DNA from: VFMC01 sp963791635
GTDB taxonomy: Bacteria; Actinomycetota; Acidimicrobiia; Acidimicrobiales; Ilumatobacteraceae
NCBI GenBank assembly: GCA_963791635.1
Contig: CAWBTC010000014.1
Span: 62,001 to 126,000, forward strand
Length of the DNA: 64,000 nucleotides
Direction of reading: 5' to 3'
Position numbers and translations under genes: made by a program. Every line of letters starts with the position of its first letter. The first letter of the stretch is position 1. Shown in pieces: positions 63,877 to 64,000 of the stretch. The notes under the pieces were generated by a model. The model was not told where the DNA came from. It did not search any database and saw only the letters and a list, made by a program, of their open reading frames with translations.

Positions 63877-64000
63877 ATGAGTACATCTCGTCACCGCCAG
63901 TCGTCCACGATCGCCCAGATCCGTCACGGCCTCACGGTTGCCGGCCCATTGCTCGTGCTGGGAATCGCATGGGCGTCCACCGGGGTGCGCGACACGATGG
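63877..64000 (+). CDS. membrane or exported protein, N-terminal fragment (cut by window end)
   Basis: Open frame from ATG 63877 to the window edge (41 codons). It has a basic, Ser-rich start (MSTSRHRQSSTIAQIRHG) and then a hydrophobic stretch LTVAGPLLVLGIAWASTG, so a signal anchor or first membrane helix. Being downstream of kdpE it may be another transport or regulatory protein, but the family cannot be told from this fragment. Confidence 0.5.
   Translation, partial: MSTSRHRQSSTIAQIRHGLTVAGPLLVLGIAWASTGVRDTM

Overview
The window is very GC-rich, gene-dense DNA with many GTG starts and 1-4 nt start/stop overlaps. It carries a fused two-domain FbiC (F420 biosynthesis), an F420-type LLM oxidoreductase, an Rv2466c-type mycothiol-linked nitroreductase homologue, the actinobacterial rimP-nusA-ylxR-infB ... 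rbfA-truB-ribF block, and many SDR, MaoC, acyl-CoA dehydrogenase, P450 and Baeyer-Villiger enzymes. Together these suggest an actinobacterium of the Acidimicrobiia/Ilumatobacter type, probably aquatic. This placement is inferred from gene content; no rRNA gene is present.

Layout. 1-6.4 kb: end of a beta-propeller protein with a strong UUCG terminator, a serine hydrolase, a nitrobindin-like protein, and a substrate-binding lipoprotein whose stop overlaps the start of fbiC. 6.5-9.6 kb: a membrane protein and an ABC-2 exporter (two permeases plus ATPase). 9.7-20.8 kb (minus strand): the translation/transcription operon. Between infB and rbfA it contains a second ABC-2 exporter and a DsbA-like gene with an in-frame TGA exactly where its relatives have the catalytic cysteine, followed by a SECIS-like hairpin (candidate selenoprotein). 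21-29.7 kb: proS, lipid/CoA-type enzymes, an FTR1 iron permease, an SDR, a secreted PGRP amidase and a geranylgeranyl reductase-like flavoprotein. 29.7-31 kb: an AbiEi/PD-(D/E)xK-type gene flanked on both sides by inverted clusters of one repeat family. 31-45 kb: nitronate monooxygenase, M20 peptidase, P450, second serine hydrolase, SDR, class III cyclase, LLM oxidoreductase, a broken larE, a third ABC-2 exporter and panB. 45-51 kb: a DmdA-like GcvT-family enzyme, DUF1326 and DUF2182 proteins, divergent across a 32-bp perfect palindrome from an XRE regulator followed by an AcuI-like reductase and a flavoprotein. 51-55.5 kb: Baeyer-Villiger monooxygenase, ROK kinase, acyl-CoA dehydrogenase. 55.7-63.8 kb: a complete kdpFABC-kdpDE potassium system with direct-repeat boxes upstream.

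How parts fit together: the kdp genes form one sensor-regulated K+ uptake operon. FbiC and the LLM enzyme point to F420 redox chemistry. The DmdA-like and AcuI-like genes suggest DMSP/acrylate carbon use. The minus-strand block couples ribosome maturation, tRNA modification and flavin synthesis.

Caution: at least six genes (rbfA, efeU, the LLM gene, larE, the DUF2182 gene, the ROK gene) are interrupted by apparent single-base shifts, nearly all equivalent to one extra G or C. This looks like residual assembly error, although real decay cannot be excluded.
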